From NCBI GenBank assembly GCA_910584065.1, contig CAJTZN010000045.1, forward strand, positions 1 to 5,974: a DNA stretch of 5,974 nt. The letters run 5' to 3'. Source of the stretch: an uncultured Eubacterium sp. Its GTDB lineage: Bacteria; Bacillota; Clostridia; Lachnospirales; Lachnospiraceae. Both the position numbers and the translations under genes were made by a program. Below are positions 4,584-5,974 of this stretch, piece by piece. Under the pieces are notes generated by a model. That model worked only from the letters and a program-made list of their open reading frames with translations, made no database searches and was not told the DNA's origin. Each line of letters opens with the position of its first letter. Within the stretch, counting starts at the first letter, position 1.

Positions 4584-5747
4584 ATGGAAAAGGAAAGGAA
4601 CAAAACAACAAAAACAATAAGGAATCGGGTATGCCTGCTGGCGCTGCTTGCCATAACGGTGATCGGGCTGAGCGGCTGCGGGAAGACAAAGATCGATCTG
4701 AAGGATTACGTGACGATCGAGGCAACTGGAACAGATGGACATGGTACATTGAGTGTAACACTGGACTATAATCGGCTGGGAACTGATCTGGGCGCGGAAG
4801 AGAAGATGGGCGAGCTCAAAGATGCGGAAAATTATTCTGATGTCGCGAATTATTTTGGGACAGGCAGCGCCCTTGCTATGCTGAGATGTGTTGCCGATAA
4901 GTCTCAGGGATTAAAAAACGGTGATGAGGTTAAGATAACGGCCAAGAATGTCGAAGGGGTGGAGGAAGGATTTGATGCGTCGCTGTCAAATACCGAATTT
5001 ACCTATAAGGTGGAAAACCTTGATCCGATCAAGGAGATTGATCCGTTTGAGGGCGTAACGTTATCGTATGAAGGAGAGCTTAATAGTTACGCTGGGTATC
5101 AGGTAGTTGTAAACGGAAAGGAAGAATATGGTAATATGATCGCCTATAAGGCTTCCAAGCCGGAACAGTTCGTACCAGGAGCAAGCGTTACCGTTACATA
5201 TGAGTATAGTGAGGCCAGGCTTGCGGATGCCGGATACGTGATTCCGGAAAACGCCCCTAAAAGCAAGGATTTTGCGATCGAGGGAGTTGATACGTTTATC
5301 TCATCTTTTGCGGATATTGATGAGGGCGTGCTTGAAACGATGAAGAAAAAAGGTGTCAGTCTGATCAAATCCGAGTATTTTGGGTCGGATGGCAGTTACA
5401 ATGATATTCAGACAAAACTGGAAGAACGGAAAGACATTGAATATGACTGGAATGGCGCCAATGGAAAACTGGTATCGTCTGTCGACTATGAGTGCGGTTA
5501 TTTTAAAGGACTGGATAACGGTAATGAAGTAGCCCTGATGTTCAAGTTTAAGGTCAAAGACCGCAAGACATCTGCTACCATGCATGCGGTCGTTAAGTTT
5601 GAAAACGTGATCAAGAAGGCGTCGGGAGATATTTATGTCAATTATGAAAGCAGTTCCTATAACTATGCGATCGGATATCTGGATACCAGTGTGAGTGACA
5701 TCGAAAATGAACTTGTCACGAATAATGAATTCGAAAAAGCAAATTGA
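4584..5747 (+). CDS. Membrane-anchored lipoprotein of unknown function
   Basis: This 387-residue protein starts at ATG 4584, 8 bp after AGGAGG (4570-4575). A basic N-terminus (KERNKTTKTIRNR), a hydrophobic stretch (16-29) and the lipobox LSGC (29-32) predict export, lipid attachment at Cys32 and anchoring on the outer face of the membrane. The mature part seems to hold two diverged beta-rich modules: 42-122 (TIEATGTDGHGTLSV, then LKNGDEVKITAKN) and 157-210 (VTLSYEGELNSYAGYQV, then FVPGASVTVTYEYSE). A different C-terminal part follows (232-387) with VDTFISSFADID and an alternating Tyr/Ser end (YVNYESSSYNYAIGYLD). The first part resembles Lachnospiraceae lipoproteins with LSNGD-type repeats; I cannot name a function. 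No catalytic motif is visible. Its promoter matches that of the large surface gene, and the next gene follows after 34 bp, so it probably heads an operon. Confidence 0.85.
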   Translation: MEKERNKTTKTIRNRVCLLALLAITVIGLSGCGKTKIDLKDYVTIEATGTDGHGTLSVTLDYNRLGTDLGAEEKMGELKDAENYSDVANYFGTGSALAMLRCVADKSQGLKNGDEVKITAKNVEGVEEGFDASLSNTEFTYKVENLDPIKEIDPFEGVTLSYEGELNSYAGYQVVVNGKEEYGNMIAYKASKPEQFVPGASVTVTYEYSEARLADAGYVIPENAPKSKDFAIEGVDTFISSFADIDEGVLETMKKKGVSLIKSEYFGSDGSYNDIQTKLEERKDIEYDWNGANGKLVSSVDYECGYFKGLDNGNEVALMFKFKVKDRKTSATMHAVVKFENVIKKASGDIYVNYESSSYNYAIGYLDTSVSDIENELVTNNEFEKAN

Positions 5748-5781
5748 CGTGATATGGCGAATGCCAGGGAGGAGACAGGTC

Positions 5782-5974
5782 ATGAAAAGAAACACGATCA
5801 GAAAGATTATAAAAATGACGGGAAGCCTCCTGTGCGCGTCGGCGGTTGTCCTGAGCGGGATTCCCTGCTCAGGGCCGGCGCCGCAGGCGCAGGCGGTGGA
5901 AGAAGCGGCGGAGTACATAGAAAAAGAAATTGGCGCTTCAAGTAATATAAGTTTTGACGCGCCGGAAGAGATAC
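5782..5974 (+). CDS. N-terminus of an exported protein (3' end outside window)
   Basis: The frame opens at ATG 5782, 9 bp after GGGAGG (5767-5772), and stays open to the window edge (64 codons). It reads MKRNTIRKIIK, a hydrophobic core (GSLLCASAVVLSGIPC) and PAPQAQA before VEEAAEYIEKEIGASSNISF. The AQA (36-38) is a good signal peptidase I site, so the mature protein should start at Val39. The cysteines at 18 and 29 do not form a proper lipobox. There is no terminator in the 34 bp after the lipoprotein gene, so the two are likely co-transcribed. Its function cannot be told from the visible part. Codons here are GC-richer than in the upstream genes. The reading frame starting at 5754 in another phase is a shadow. 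Confidence 0.8.
   Translation, partial: MKRNTIRKIIKMTGSLLCASAVVLSGIPCSGPAPQAQAVEEAAEYIEKEIGASSNISFDAPEEI

Noticed and set aside
4473..4761. Minus-strand frames opposite the lipoprotein start
   Set aside because: They are the complement of the promoter A-tracts and signal peptide codons, with no initiation signals.
5301..5918. 205-codon minus-strand frame
   Set aside because: It overlaps the lipoprotein and the start of the next gene, both with signal sequences and strong ribosome binding sites; its composition is that of a reverse shadow.

Overview
The base composition, the strong AGGAGG ribosome binding sites and the recognisable families point to a Firmicute of class Clostridia, most likely a gut or rumen Lachnospiraceae. 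That is inferred from family resemblance; no marker gene is present. The window is an accessory, cell-surface region: debris of mobile elements on the left, then three exported proteins all on the + strand.

Region 1 (1-717) is a scrapyard. The last 12 codons of a small basic peptide end at 41. They are followed by a hairpin-rich stretch that, read on the minus strand, has a textbook promoter (TTGAAA, 17 bp, TGG-TATATT) and a textbook terminator. This is best explained as the antisense RNA of a type I toxin-antitoxin pair overlapping the 3' end of a holin-like toxin mRNA. Beside it lies the last 34 codons of a tyrosine recombinase (minus strand, 196-300), cut off at about 300. There it meets a shortened PD-(D/E)XK (Rpn/transposase-type) nuclease remnant on the + strand (301-717). 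A 200-codon open frame from 115 runs through all of this, but only its part after about 301 has coding ancestry.

Region 2 (718-4113) is one large gene for a secreted 1105-residue protein. It has a signal peptide, three copies of a roughly 260-residue module that I recognise as DUF6273, Pro/Thr-rich linkers including five copies of a 10-residue repeat, and a very lysine-rich fibronectin-III-like C-terminal domain. Each module has a dockerin-like calcium loop and a divergent stretch between WLRS-type and RPxLHxNL motifs.

Region 3 (4114-4583) has no + strand gene. It holds a 271-bp MITE-like element with 26-bp imperfect terminal inverted repeats, which carries a 50-codon minus-strand gene with its own ribosome binding site and terminator.

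Region 4 (4584-5974) encodes a 387-residue lipoprotein and, 34 bp later, the start of another exported protein that runs off the window; the two are probably one operon.

The link between regions 2 and 4 is the promoter. Both genes are preceded by an almost identical sequence with an AAAAC box, a 17-bp spacer and CGTC, followed by shared TATATTATATAA. This looks like an ECF sigma factor promoter, so the surface repeat protein and the lipoprotein operon are probably members of one envelope regulon. The regulon idea, the toxin-antitoxin remnant and the small inverted-repeat element are the most interesting items here.
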